Below are positions 8,701-18,479 of a stretch of DNA of 40,373 nucleotides, in pieces. Location: NCBI GenBank assembly GCA_028101965.1, contig JAOHMI010000017.1:1-40373 (forward strand), written 5' to 3'. Position numbers and translations under genes: made by a program. Source of the stretch: Bacteriovoracaceae bacterium (GTDB lineage: Bacteria; Bdellovibrionota; Bacteriovoracia; Bacteriovoracales; Bacteriovoracaceae). A model generated the notes under the pieces. The model saw nothing but the letters and a program-made list of their open reading frames with translations. It was not told where the DNA came from and searched no databases. Each line of letters opens with the position of its first letter. Position 1 is the first letter of the stretch.

Positions 8701-10882
8701 CTGGAATGTAATAGTTGGTGTTATTCCAATCAAAAAGAGCAAAACAATCGTAGTCCGCACCAGTGGTGCCTATTTCAGTGTTGCCGGTATTATCATGCAT
8801 CTGATCAACCACATCAAAGCCATAAACCCAACCAGTATCAGTGTTAGAATTCCATTTTAAATTAAACCCTGGTCTAAATCTTAAGTAGGTGGCAGGACCG
8901 GTTCCAATATTGAGAATTTTTAAATAATAAGTTTTAGAGTCATCCGCATTAATTGAACCTTGTTGTCCGGAAGTAATGTCGTCATAAACTAAAAACGCTT
9001 TTGCCACTAGGTCCGCTGACATTCTTAATTCTAAAACTTTATCATCCATTGGATCTCCATTATCATAATAGATGGAGGAATCATCGTAAGTTATAAAAAA
9101 TTGCTTGTGACAATTATCTAATAAGGCTTGAGGATTATTCAAGTAATCTGAACACGCAGCGGGAGATGCTACCTCAGTATCGTTGAGCAGATCAAGTTCA
9201 ACTGCAGAGCCTCCTGGGTCGGCTAATGTGGTTAAGTCCATTGTCAGTGTACATGTTTGACCGGGCATGATGACATCACAACTTGATCGAAGAATATTTC
9301 GATAGTAACTATTAATATCTTGGCCGGTGTTCGTGATAGTAAAACCATCACCATCTTTATAATGAGTTAGAGTGGCTTGCGCTTCACCATTATTTATAAC
9401 TTGAAAACTAATAGTATTTGGGTAGTTTGGACTTGTAACTTTAGCTAATCTTCCTAAATAAAAATTGTAAACAAACTCTTGTGGATTGGTTATAGTGGTT
9501 TCGGATAAATTATTTCCATTCAATGAAAGATTGAGAAGTTCTAATTTGGCCGGTTGAATTGAGTTAGCATCAATTGTGAATAAATCTTCTGTTACAATAT
9601 CAGTTTCACCTTTCCATAAAGTATCATATTTGAGAGCAATGATTTTTCCGGTATAATTAGTTGCTGCTGTGTTGGCCACAGACGGTTGGAAGTCGATGGT
9701 AAAAAAACCTGATCCCCCTTGTGAGTTGATAGTTTTACCTGCAATTTCTTTTTCTAATGATTTATCTAAATCATGAAAGTTAAAAGGAAACTGAGAAAGA
9801 GGCAATTCAATATTTCCCGCATCATAGCATTTGATTTCACCAGCTGTTCCAAATTTTTTACAAGTGGCCCAAACTGAATTATCCGCGTGTTTAACAATAA
9901 ATTCGATGGGAATACCAGAACGATAGCCATTGTTACTAATTTTAAAAATTTGCTGCTCTTTATTCCCATTAATAATATCTGGAGTAAAAGTTATAGTATT
10001 ACTACCTGCCGCTTCAAAGATTCCTTGAATTAAAGTTGAGTAAGAGGCGATTTGAAATGATATTCCACCAGTTTGTCCCTTATTATCTTTTTGATAGCTC
10101 ATCGCTCCTACCGCGCTATAAGAAACGGATGGGTCAGTTGGATCATTATTTAATGGAGTATGCTTAATAGAAAAAGTACAACTTGCTTCAGGGGCAATGT
10201 CTTCATTACAGGTATTATTAATAAGTTCAAAAGCTTCATTTCCGCCACTAATGGTTAAATTAATAGTTGGGTCCACCGCGGATAGTTCTCCAGAGTTGGT
10301 GACGGTGTAGCTTGAAATATAGTTTTTTACTTCTGTTTGTTCTAAGACTCCCCAATCCTTATAACTAACTCCCTGTGAAATAAAAAGTAAGGCAGGAAAT
10401 CCTGCTCTGGCCGTAACGGTCATCGGTCGGCGAACAGTTTTTTCTGCCGCACTCATATAAGTTACTTCGTAGGGGAATATGAATTCACCAGATTTTTTAG
10501 GATGAAAAGCTAAATTAATAGTACAGCTTTCACCAGGGCTAAGAGTACCTTGGCAACTTCCACCAACTCCTGGAAATACTTTTGCCCCAGCAGTGGTTGG
10601 CATATAGGTAAAATATAAAGATTCTTCGGCAAATTCTATTTTAATATTTCTGATTTCAAATTCGCCATCGTTTTGAACCAGTATAGGGATTGTTTGTGTG
10701 GGATCGTTAACTAAAAATTCTCCTAGATTTGCGCTTATTCCTTTATAGCCAATAAGAACATTATCAATTCTTTCAGAATCCTGAACTTCAGTTGAAGGAT
10801 CATCTAATCCATCTTTAGAGCAAGATGAAATGATGATGCTCATCACGAGTAGATTAAATAAATTTAACCATTTTACGTACAT
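5768..10882 (-). CDS. Giant lipoprotein with choice-of-anchor-D-like repeats and a fibronectin-III-like domain
   Basis: A protein of about 1704 aa and the last gene of the three-lipoprotein operon. The N-terminus is a lipoprotein signal ending in IISSC (Cys21), so it should be anchored to the outer or inner membrane and face the periplasm or exterior. Most of the chain is beta-sandwich repeats of the choice-of-anchor-D (HYDIN/ASPM-like) kind. Their hallmark, a Cys followed after 8-11 residues by a second Cys and a hydrophobic strand, recurs as GGSCQGTLSPGESCTI, NTCNEDIAPEASCTF, SSCDVIMPGQTCTL and NTCTNETFNNTDECYF. A fibronectin-III-like domain lies near residues 1430-1550, followed by a unique C-terminal part with two Cys. 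I place the start at ATG 10882, where AGGA overlaps the upstream stop codon 7 bases away; a longer frame to 10903 would overlap the upstream gene and lacks an SD. A surface or adhesive role is inferred. Confidence 0.85.
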   Translation of the reverse strand: MYVKWLNLFNLLVMSIIISSCSKDGLDDPSTEVQDSERIDNVLIGYKGISANLGEFLVNDPTQTIPILVQNDGEFEIRNIKIEFAEESLYFTYMPTTAGAKVFPGVGGSCQGTLSPGESCTINLAFHPKKSGEFIFPYEVTYMSAAEKTVRRPMTVTARAGFPALLFISQGVSYKDWGVLEQTEVKNYISSYTVTNSGELSAVDPTINLTISGGNEAFELINNTCNEDIAPEASCTFSIKHTPLNNDPTDPSVSYSAVGAMSYQKDNKGQTGGISFQIASYSTLIQGIFEAAGSNTITFTPDIINGNKEQQIFKISNNGYRSGIPIEFIVKHADNSVWATCKKFGTAGEIKCYDAGNIELPLSQFPFNFHDLDKSLEKEIAGKTINSQGGSGFFTIDFQPSVANTAATNYTGKIIALKYDTLWKGETDIVTEDLFTIDANSIQPAKLELLNLSLNGNNLSETTITNPQEFVYNFYLGRLAKVTSPNYPNTISFQVINNGEAQATLTHYKDGDGFTITNTGQDINSYYRNILRSSCDVIMPGQTCTLTMDLTTLADPGGSAVELDLLNDTEVASPAACSDYLNNPQALLDNCHKQFFITYDDSSIYYDNGDPMDDKVLELRMSADLVAKAFLVYDDITSGQQGSINADDSKTYYLKILNIGTGPATYLRFRPGFNLKWNSNTDTGWVYGFDVVDQMHDNTGNTEIGTTGADYDCFALFDWNNTNYYIPGPGVYNSAKSLPAYENCVLKIDFSMHNTHRFTYYGPAQNALPASEFTAERYRLFQRELNNTMDMWEWDDEHTWARVRFEYADGDINATSPDSNIFGNYFILDEMDIQIRFNNFGTVVPLEVSPTYAGFINREEINLPMLDIPDYIWMASSGGQNPWDDFDDPVTIPDSTFYNVGTSSDPVKSYSQSASTLAANLDSTLPYSSIFNSDHDYHMQLGTIPANLPYDIDLSIKLNGIRGGADLTAFNYDSGSANMTFSSGITLPNYIAGDDRPRFTFTIPSGTPAGIEHGSVDYTFESRGETETVDIQVMAEVVDPATIPKVQLSFGDHQVNYDPITEITSVDPFVDPTDYHLNNEDISYVLYDDATSHTETMTAVKDSAVFAIKRIKVSNNSGFTVKGMRIFIYNTEIVVGNATAMPANLSINSNTCTNETFNNTDECYFDLKYEPTSGSVNQTYDIKVYHQIKNDQYSLQVGRIYLEPVSPASVYVVDTASYPSNIFDNNNPDIGGQPYPTTAHIFDCGGYNPVADSHIILGPYPTKCVSDPIELANSSTISASFLKGIDDPTTITFDVDGYTLIYDRISTGKTIQVHATEPCLVGDDVSINYAVDPIPDDAGFNVNTNPAFDCFIRIEYHAYGDEIGVDLDSTNLMATLFYWNNNRSSYDTNLNFVIRGFVEGPRSVAGNGGKMISMEMENGQISIDWPTFTTTGATEWGSITGYRVYWNNDTNGLKYSNQDIFLDDHLETITINEGRMEYSNSIYTQTRNFTINRFFSLMVVPIRTIQGTSDTYISASDLEVPILLSPSNNQFYDYNSFTLFETSIVDDQFAQTITEASSKCTSSPYQALINGSNQSFPRSLITLNDWEFILANSADVNKKRTPDDIYPDEFDAWPHWTSEATDDANNIFDPLGWDGSNLEYLDTITNTKLILDADNPGGRDINLIAGGIFSTPDQDTWVHPNYNLGLSRCSSYVNPYHPFTEPQP

Positions 10883-10889
10883 CTTTTTC

Positions 10890-13800
10890 CTATTCACTAT
10901 CAATTCGTACCATGCATCGGCTACCAGCAGTGCGAGAATTTGCTGCTCTTAAAGTGGCCGTATAACGACCAGGTTTGTCTTCAGAGTGGTTCCCACCGCT
11001 GTAAAAAGTGGTGTTAATATTTCGGTCAAGCTGCCAGTAGGTTCTCCGTAAAGGAATCGCTGCTCCCCAAGTGGCCGTGTCTGTTGTATCTGGGGTATTA
11101 TTAGTAGGGGAGTTTGGTGTCCCTAAAGTCACTGAGGTATAAAAGTTATAATTTTGAGGATTGGCTTGTGTCGGATCATAGCTTACATCTTGATCTGTAA
11201 TCTCTGACATACCAATTGAGGTTAATTCTGACATTCCTACAGGAAAGTAGGGAATCCAAAAATCATCTTCATTGAGAGGCGTTGCCGGTTCTGGATATGC
11301 AGAGTCAAAAAACTTATCAATTCCAACTTGAAACCACATTTGTACAGGAGATACATTTCCTTCTGCATACTCAAAATCATTTTCAATATTTGTATTAAGT
11401 GAAAGTCCAACTCCAGGGGCAAAATATTTATTAGAAGCAATCTCTAAAGACATTGTATTATTTTGCGAAATTGGAGGAGAAAATCCATTTTGACCAGTTT
11501 GAAAAATGGTTCCAAAACCATCTCTTAAATCTTGAACCGCTTCAGGATCATAAGGAGTATAAGTGATATCAATTAAGTCAGTATTAAGAGATCCATCAAA
11601 GAGAGTAACCGGATTAATATCTCCCCCTTGAACAAATGGATAGTTGTCGTCCATACCATTTGTATAGGCTGAACACTCACCTGTATTGGGATTGGATTGA
11701 ACCCAGGTGGAATTTGCTAAGTGAAGAGGGTCCCTGGAGAAATATTCGGTATTCGAACTAGAATCCCCCACCAAGAGAACTGAATCGTTATAACGTGTGG
11801 GCCCTGCGAGAGGTCCATATAATATTTCCTCCCCAGACATATCACAACCAATTCGATCCACGGCCATCTCTGTGACATTTCCAACAAAATCTTGAACTCC
11901 AAAACGAGAAATACAAGCTTCGGTTGATCTTCCTGCAATGGATCTTTGAACAGATGATCCCGTGGTTAACTCATTATTCGAACTGGAGCCAAGATTTGAA
12001 TTTAATTCATCTCCTGAATCCCAAGAATAACCACCATAGACTTTATCTGCAACGTTGCAACTCATGTTTTCTGGGTGAGCGACCTCACCGGCATGGATAG
12101 TTCCTCCAAGAGTTCTTCCCGATTCGATATTTTCAATATGCCCTCGATTGGCCGGGTTTGCCACATTAAATGGTGGACGGAAGGTATCTGGCCACTGGCT
12201 CATCGCGATCATCAATTTTCGGGATGGAAGTTGTTTAGATTGTCTTGAACCACTTAAGGCGACAAAAGCCCCTCCACCATTTTCTGATCCAATTTCTACT
12301 TCATAGGTTTCGCAAATTCTCTGTGCTAGGCTTTGGTTTAAATTGTTTAATGGAGGAAGATGGGCTTCGTTTGAAGTCATGACTCTGGCAATTGGTCGGT
12401 CTAAGTAGTAATTATAGCGGTTTTCTCCGGAAATAATATCAACGGCAGAAGTATCAAGAGGTGAGGCAACTTCATGGGCAACGGGGTCTCCCACATCATC
12501 ATACCAAACAGTGCGATCGTCATAAATATCTCGCAAAGTTTTGTCATGCCAGAGGGATCCACCAACATTAGTTAAAATTTGATTCAAGGAAAACCAGCGA
12601 GGTACAAATCGATTACCCTCACCAAAATCGTGAACATATGGCAAATTGATGGCACACCTCATTTGACCCCCTGTGGATCCAAGGCTAATATTAGTGTCGT
12701 TTCTTCCTGGAATATTTGGTATGGACCAGCTACTTCCGCCGTTATCACGATAAGTATGGACTGCGTGTGGCTGAGCAGGCTGCATAAAGTATTCAATGAC
12801 AAATTCGTCCATAGTATGTGGATTATCTAATCCTTTCGCAGGATCATTACAAGCTTTGGTTCCTGTTAATCCAGGGGCGACGAAGGATCTCAGTTGGCCA
12901 GTGTTCGCGGGATCCGCGCAAGTGGTATTGGCAATTCCTGAAACATTACCTTGGCCAACACAATCACCTTTGAGCATATAATCATACTCAGTGGTTCCGT
13001 TGCTGTCCCAAGCTAATAAGGTGTCGTTGTGCTCTTGGCCATTACAACCTATAAAATTTCCTGATTGACTGGTCCCTTCAAACTCTTCAGAGCGTCGGTC
13101 AAAACTATCGGTTAAAAAGTTATTGTGAATGGTAGATTCGGCCTCTGAAAGAGATCCACGAGTAAAGTCACAACCAATTTCATATCGATCCACTAATAAA
13201 TCTGACCCAATATCATATCTTCCTTCTCCTCGAGCATGATCTAAAATTGGTCTTGCTCCAAGCCCGTTGTAGGCACATGAGTAGTGAAGAGTTGGGTTAG
13301 TGGAAATAGGCAGTGCCATTTGATCGCACAAAGTCTTGTTCGCAATTTTTCGGTGAACAAAAGCCATATTCGCGGGAGGAAGAATGACCCTAACTACATT
13401 TTTATTTGAATCGTCTTCAAATTCTATTTCTTGTCCATCAAAAACCGGTACAAGTTTATAATGAAGGATTTTTCCCCGTTCAATTTGCGCTCCTCCAGAG
13501 ATATCCTCTGGTTCATAAAGAGCAGAGTAGTCTATAAAGCTAGCCGCAAAAATTTTGCTTCTCTCCATGGCCCTGGCAACACCTGGGCTGCTATTCCATC
13601 CCCAATGATAATATTCTTGAGCTCGAATTAAACCTGCATTGTTAACAGTTTGGTTGGTTGTACCATCATAAGTAGTTAACTCTTTCCAAGTAGATTTATT
13701 ATTAACGGATCGATAAACTTTGTACCCAAAGCGGCGATTATTTTTATCCGTTTCTTCTGTGGCTTTTACACCGTAGATACAGGCAGCTTCTTGTAAGTTC

Positions 13801-16196
13801 ATCTTCAAGTCTGCTCGTTCACTTTCGCAATTCGCCGCATCCGCTTTAGTGGCAATGTTTAAAGGGAAATCTTCCCAAACCAGACGGACAATTCCATTAT
13901 TAGAGTATGCATGAATAGGGTTCCCCCCATCATTGTCTAATCTTCCATAAATTCCGTCGAACTCGTTTATTCCATTGGCAGAAGAGTGAGCACCGGCCGC
14001 CAAGGGGGTTACTCCATCTGGATCCATTTCAACTTCAGCTGGCATGGTCGTTATAGGGTCCATTGTTTCTAATAGAGCTTTCTTTCTTTTTCGCTCGTCT
14101 CCTCCAGAGATTGAATCTAGGTAGTGCTCTGGATGAAGCCCGTTAGTTTTAGGTCCTACTGCAAAAATATCTTCAAATTTCTCAAAGGTTGCTTCAGGGT
14201 AGGATATTTGACATTCAACGGTTCCATTATTGAACTCTGAATAAACTTTTCCTCCAACTCCATCATTGAGGTAGGCTAAAATTCCCACTTGGTAAGTTTG
14301 TCCAGGGGTTAAATCTTGAAAAGTAAAATCATTGACTCCATCCGCGATAGCTGCCTCGACAGTGTAGTCTCCGTGCCCGGCCACAGCGTTAGTGTAGGAA
14401 AAGTTTTGATCAACTTTGTTGACCAAATAAGCTTCATATCCAGTATACAAACCACCAGTTGGATCATTCCAAGTAACTTTGAAATTATCTTCGCTAATAT
14501 TAGATCCACTACAGTTACTAGTTAAACCAGGAAACTGTTCAAGTGTTGGAGTTAAGAGTCTTATGGTTTTACAAACAATTTTGGCCGGATATGCACTAAC
14601 AACTGTGGTGTAGGCAGCGTCTGTTATTTGAGGGATTAGAGAAAAGCAATAACGGTTTCCATTTAAACCCTGGGTATCAATGAATTCAATTTCCGTAAAA
14701 GTATCAAAATCTGAATAAGATGTGGGATCAGAAGTTTGCCTGATAATTCCATGACAGGGATGAGTAGGGTCTATGACTTCAGTGCCCACATCAAGTTGTA
14801 TGGGGTCAGATCCACTTTCATCTGAATAGCAATAGAGGTGTAAATAATCAGCATAACCGGAGTTTGTATCGATGGGATCAAAGTGAACAGTTCCTTTGTT
14901 CGTGGCCAATTTATCATCAGGATCACCAATATAATTAACCCCGCCATTCGTAGGTAAGCTTGGAACGGTTCGAATGAGTTGCATGGGAGACTCAATCCTG
15001 TCTGAATCTTGGCAAGTGGCATTTCGGCAAACAACTATCATTACTTGGTAGTAAGAGTAATTATTTAAGCCAGTAATTGAGAAATTTATGAGATTCGGAT
15101 CCCATGCCCCAAAATCATTTTCTACTTGTTTAACGTGAGTTATATTTCCAGGAATAAGTGAATCTAAATTAGTGTCAGTAAATTGATTTGGTGATCCAGG
15201 GGTGATCGGAATTGCTGTTCCAATTTCCACACCCGCTATCAAAAATAGATATCCAGCAAATCCACCGCTGGCACTATCCCATTTGGCCTGAATGGTTTCT
15301 CTTGCGTCGGCTCCTGCTCCTAAGTTAAATACTACACTGGTTTCATCCCATTCCATTAGTCCAACGGTTGCCTCCGTTTTTCCACAGGCGTAGCGGGTAT
15401 TGGATTCAATTGGCACAGTTTCATCAGGTTCTTTATAGTATCTTTCTCTACTTTCGGCGTTCATCATAAAACAATACTCAGTCCCGGGGATGAGCCCCAC
15501 GGCATCATAAGTATCGTTTGGAGTGGTTCCAGAATAGTGTTCCTGATAAAGGGTAGCTTTATTAGTTGCATTACCAAAATCGAGAATATCTCGAGAAGCA
15601 CTGTCTCCCCAAGTCATTTTTATAATGTATCTTTTGTTATGATAATCCTTTTTATTAATGTGTGAATCATTATAGGCGGGTTCATAAGAAAGGCGCAGTT
15701 TGGTCATAGAGTCCGCGCCTAAGTAATTTGTGACAGTTTTTATACCTTTGAATTCGGCTACTCTTTGAGTAAAGGTTTTGGCGATGAGAGTATTTTTTGA
15801 TTTAATTCGTTTCTTTCGTCCCTTATCAAATAAATTGACTTTGACAGAGTAGGTAGTAGAGGGAGCTAGTTTATAGATAGTAAATACATTATCACCATCG
15901 GATCTCTCTTCTAAATCACTAGCAACAACATTTATTGGTGAAGGCGAATTATTTAAATGTATTTCAAAAATAGCCTCTGAAACTGAAGCGGGCATGGCCG
16001 CAAAACCAACTTCGAGAGCTTGCTCTGATATGGACCTTAAATAAGTAATTCCTTCATAATTTATTGTATCATTAGCCTCAACTGGAGACTTAACTTTTTT
16101 CTCCTTATTTGACTCAACGGTTCCCACGCATCCCTGAAAAACTGAGCTTATCAGAATGAACAAAAATAAAGTGAATGTTAATTTCAGTTTCATCAT
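10890..16196 (-). CDS. Giant lipoprotein: fibronectin-III-like repeats plus C-terminal FGE/SUMF1-like domain
   Basis: About 1768 aa (ATG at 16196 or 16193). The lipoprotein signal ends FQGC (Cys23). Residues about 50-670 hold several fibronectin-III-like domains with the paired-strand 'L.PGT.Y.' signature (LIPGTEYCF, LTPGQTYQV); another, with 'FGYKVYRS', lies near 815-940. From about 985 the sequence resembles the formylglycine-generating-enzyme (SUMF1 / C-type-lectin-like) fold: LLVDRYEIGCDF (about 1000-1011), LPSRKLMIAMSQ (about 1323-1334), FGVQDFVGNVTEMAVDR (about 1432-1448) and the closing AANSRTAGSRCMVRID. This domain modifies sulfatases in some proteins but serves as a binding fold in many others. 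I cannot see a convincing pair of FGE copper-ligand cysteines, so binding is more likely than catalysis. It is flanked by lipoprotein genes at 7-8 base spacing. Confidence 0.85.
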   Translation of the reverse strand: MMKLKLTFTLFLFILISSVFQGCVGTVESNKEKKVKSPVEANDTINYEGITYLRSISEQALEVGFAAMPASVSEAIFEIHLNNSPSPINVVASDLEERSDGDNVFTIYKLAPSTTYSVKVNLFDKGRKKRIKSKNTLIAKTFTQRVAEFKGIKTVTNYLGADSMTKLRLSYEPAYNDSHINKKDYHNKRYIIKMTWGDSASRDILDFGNATNKATLYQEHYSGTTPNDTYDAVGLIPGTEYCFMMNAESRERYYKEPDETVPIESNTRYACGKTEATVGLMEWDETSVVFNLGAGADARETIQAKWDSASGGFAGYLFLIAGVEIGTAIPITPGSPNQFTDTNLDSLIPGNITHVKQVENDFGAWDPNLINFSITGLNNYSYYQVMIVVCRNATCQDSDRIESPMQLIRTVPSLPTNGGVNYIGDPDDKLATNKGTVHFDPIDTNSGYADYLHLYCYSDESGSDPIQLDVGTEVIDPTHPCHGIIRQTSDPTSYSDFDTFTEIEFIDTQGLNGNRYCFSLIPQITDAAYTTVVSAYPAKIVCKTIRLLTPTLEQFPGLTSNCSGSNISEDNFKVTWNDPTGGLYTGYEAYLVNKVDQNFSYTNAVAGHGDYTVEAAIADGVNDFTFQDLTPGQTYQVGILAYLNDGVGGKVYSEFNNGTVECQISYPEATFEKFEDIFAVGPKTNGLHPEHYLDSISGGDERKRKKALLETMDPITTMPAEVEMDPDGVTPLAAGAHSSANGINEFDGIYGRLDNDGGNPIHAYSNNGIVRLVWEDFPLNIATKADAANCESERADLKMNLQEAACIYGVKATEETDKNNRRFGYKVYRSVNNKSTWKELTTYDGTTNQTVNNAGLIRAQEYYHWGWNSSPGVARAMERSKIFAASFIDYSALYEPEDISGGAQIERGKILHYKLVPVFDGQEIEFEDDSNKNVVRVILPPANMAFVHRKIANKTLCDQMALPISTNPTLHYSCAYNGLGARPILDHARGEGRYDIGSDLLVDRYEIGCDFTRGSLSEAESTIHNNFLTDSFDRRSEEFEGTSQSGNFIGCNGQEHNDTLLAWDSNGTTEYDYMLKGDCVGQGNVSGIANTTCADPANTGQLRSFVAPGLTGTKACNDPAKGLDNPHTMDEFVIEYFMQPAQPHAVHTYRDNGGSSWSIPNIPGRNDTNISLGSTGGQMRCAINLPYVHDFGEGNRFVPRWFSLNQILTNVGGSLWHDKTLRDIYDDRTVWYDDVGDPVAHEVASPLDTSAVDIISGENRYNYYLDRPIARVMTSNEAHLPPLNNLNQSLAQRICETYEVEIGSENGGGAFVALSGSRQSKQLPSRKLMIAMSQWPDTFRPPFNVANPANRGHIENIESGRTLGGTIHAGEVAHPENMSCNVADKVYGGYSWDSGDELNSNLGSSSNNELTTGSSVQRSIAGRSTEACISRFGVQDFVGNVTEMAVDRIGCDMSGEEILYGPLAGPTRYNDSVLLVGDSSSNTEYFSRDPLHLANSTWVQSNPNTGECSAYTNGMDDNYPFVQGGDINPVTLFDGSLNTDLIDITYTPYDPEAVQDLRDGFGTIFQTGQNGFSPPISQNNTMSLEIASNKYFAPGVGLSLNTNIENDFEYAEGNVSPVQMWFQVGIDKFFDSAYPEPATPLNEDDFWIPYFPVGMSELTSIGMSEITDQDVSYDPTQANPQNYNFYTSVTLGTPNSPTNNTPDTTDTATWGAAIPLRRTYWQLDRNINTTFYSGGNHSEDKPGRYTATLRAANSRTAGSRCMVRIDSE

Positions 16197-16204
16197 TTTC
16201 TTTC

Positions 16205-18199
16205 TTATGGGTTAACGGTACAACTTCCAACATCGACATTATCACTGGAACGGATATAAGCAGTTCCACTCATATAATCTAAAAAAGTAGCAACTGCCAC
16301 GTCATAGGTTCCAGCAGAAAGCCCATAAATGGTGGTGGAGTTGTTATCTTTATGTTCTTCAAAAACGTAATATCCAGGATCCTCATCATAGGCATCTTGA
16401 ACAGAGAAAATGGGATTTCCTACGGCCCGGTCTTTAAGCAAAACAAGATATTTTGCATAAATACCACCAGTAGGGGTTGGCCAGGTAATGGAAATACTAT
16501 TATTGCTATCCACACATGTTAAAAAGCCTACATCTAGTCCAGGAAATTGAGTATAAGTTGGTCCTTCTAATGATAATCCGGTTGCGGCAACCCATGGTAA
16601 GATCCCATCTGATTTAATTTCAATGGTTGATCCATTAACTAAATAGGGAAGACATTTAAAATAATAAGTATCCGTTGTGGCCAAGTTATAACCTGATAAG
16701 GTGATAAAATAATCTGATTTATAGTTAAAAGGTAAAACACTTATGTCTGATGTATTGATAGTATTTGGTGGCCCTGCACTTGGATCCGGATGATTTAACC
16801 AAATTTCTGATCCCGCGTTGATGCGCATTTTACAAGCCACACCATCACCAGCGCCTCCATTTTCATCAAAAGGAGTAACACTTAATCTAATGCGATCGAG
16901 ATGATCAGAATCAATTGATTCTAAAACGGAAATAACTCCAGAGTAGAATCCAACTTCAGGCTCAGTTCGAATTGATTTAATGGGAGAGACAATTTTTTTA
17001 TTCTGGTCCGTACAAGCTTCATTTAAGCAGATGGCCAATGCCATCCAGTAGTTTTTATAGGAAGTTAATCCAGCTGCGGTTGTACTGGTGGCACTCGAGG
17101 AAAGATTTTTGCAGGTGATGTCTGAGTTTCCATCTTCGGATCCAGTACATGCCTCATCATTACCATTCATAATATAAGTAAAAAGATCCGCTTGATTAGG
17201 CATGAGGTCTTGGTCCACATAATAAAAGCGGAGATTATAAAATAATCCTATAACTGAATTCCATGAACCAGTAACCGAGGTTAATCCAGCGGAACCTGGT
17301 TCTAAATTAACTTCAAAAGAACTGGAGTCCCAACTAATATTGCTGACAGAGTCTGATTGAGTTTTCCCTTCTAGGTAGAATTCATTTTGTTCAGGAATGT
17401 AATAAGGATTATCTTGATTTGCTTGAAAGCCTTTATTCAAAGCTCTCGCTCCGACCCAGTACTCAGTGTCTGGTTCTAATCCATTAATGACGGTTTGATT
17501 ATATTTATAGCTAATTGTGTATTTAGTGACTTCAGGATTAGTTGTATCAAAAAGCTGATTTGGAGATATTTTTGATTTTTTACCAGCATAGATTTCATAG
17601 GCATAAGTATCACCAGGTTGTGGAAGAACGTCTGTGGTATTTGTGGCAGCATTAACATAGACCTTTAAAGCATAGGCACCACTAAGGCCAGATACGTTTT
17701 CAACCTGACTGATTCCATAAAAATCTGAAACATCATCAACCAGAGTACAGCCAGAAAAGAAAACTTTGGAGTCGGATTTTACTCCATTTTCTGTTTCAAT
17801 ATTTACATTGAATTGATAACAAGTATTAGGTTCAAGATCTCGCATAATAACTTGATATGAACCAGTATAATCCTTGCTAAGGGTTTCCAGTGCAGCTCCA
17901 GAAAAGGCAGTGGGAACTTGATCTCCTGTTTTAGAAATTAAGTAAGTTATTTCAGACAATTTATAGGGCGGGGGTGGTGGTTCTAAACGACCAACAATCT
18001 TTGTATCTGAGATAGGGTAAAATTCTTTGGCCAAAGTTAACTCAAGAATTTTTTCCGCTTCTTGAACGCTACTTGCGGTTTTCTCTTTGGTGTTTTTAAC
18101 TTTCCCCACACAAGAAATCATGACCATCACTGTGGCAGTTAAGAGGAAGTTAATTCCTTTCGAGCACAAAAATGTATTAAACCTCGTAAAACAAGTCAC
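16205..18199 (-). CDS. Fibronectin-III-like lipoprotein, first gene of the giant lipoprotein operon
   Basis: A 664-aa protein with a lipoprotein signal ending MISC (Cys30). It is built of about five fibronectin-III-like domains, seen from repeated strand patterns such as LEPNTCYQFNV, LEPDTEYWVGA and LSAGTYDVAVA. It is clearly paralogous to the N-terminal 660 residues of the next gene: both have QFPGL followed by a domain with TWNDPTGGLYTGY (there) or TWPTPTGGIYAKY (here), and both share ...SPI/MxxIRT before the following domain. A proline run (PPPPP) lies after the anchor. Start is GTG 18199, with GAGGA 11 bases upstream, a rather long spacing. It ends 8 bases before the next start. Probably a cell-surface or periplasmic scaffold; the ligand is unknown. 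Confidence 0.85.
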   Translation of the reverse strand: MTCFTRFNTFLCSKGINFLLTATVMVMISCVGKVKNTKEKTASSVQEAEKILELTLAKEFYPISDTKIVGRLEPPPPPYKLSEITYLISKTGDQVPTAFSGAALETLSKDYTGSYQVIMRDLEPNTCYQFNVNIETENGVKSDSKVFFSGCTLVDDVSDFYGISQVENVSGLSGAYALKVYVNAATNTTDVLPQPGDTYAYEIYAGKKSKISPNQLFDTTNPEVTKYTISYKYNQTVINGLEPDTEYWVGARALNKGFQANQDNPYYIPEQNEFYLEGKTQSDSVSNISWDSSSFEVNLEPGSAGLTSVTGSWNSVIGLFYNLRFYYVDQDLMPNQADLFTYIMNGNDEACTGSEDGNSDITCKNLSSSATSTTAAGLTSYKNYWMALAICLNEACTDQNKKIVSPIKSIRTEPEVGFYSGVISVLESIDSDHLDRIRLSVTPFDENGGAGDGVACKMRINAGSEIWLNHPDPSAGPPNTINTSDISVLPFNYKSDYFITLSGYNLATTDTYYFKCLPYLVNGSTIEIKSDGILPWVAATGLSLEGPTYTQFPGLDVGFLTCVDSNNSISITWPTPTGGIYAKYLVLLKDRAVGNPIFSVQDAYDEDPGYYVFEEHKDNNSTTIYGLSAGTYDVAVATFLDYMSGTAYIRSSDNVDVGSCTVNP

Positions 18200-18479
18200 G
18201 TACTATAATATCCTCAAGACTTAGGTCGAAAATTCTTCCTATTCTATTATTTATTATCGTAGAAAACCGGGCAGATATTTAGGAGCGGTTGAGTGTTTTG
18301 GGAAAAAGTTTATTATCTTAGATAGTTAGCTTCGGAATTAAATGTTTAACTTAAGGTAAGTATTGGGAAAGACCTGAGTGATTTGACCAATTTTTGGGGC
18401 ACTAAAATTAGCTAATTACCTAAAATTAGAGACTTCTACTTTTTACAAAAATTTGGAACAAGTGATTGAAATTTGAAAA

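Noticed and set aside
6000-18000. Many 60-120-codon antisense or out-of-frame open reading frames within the giant lipoprotein genes
   Set aside because: They are shadows of long, well-supported genes; none has an SD, signal peptide or family match.
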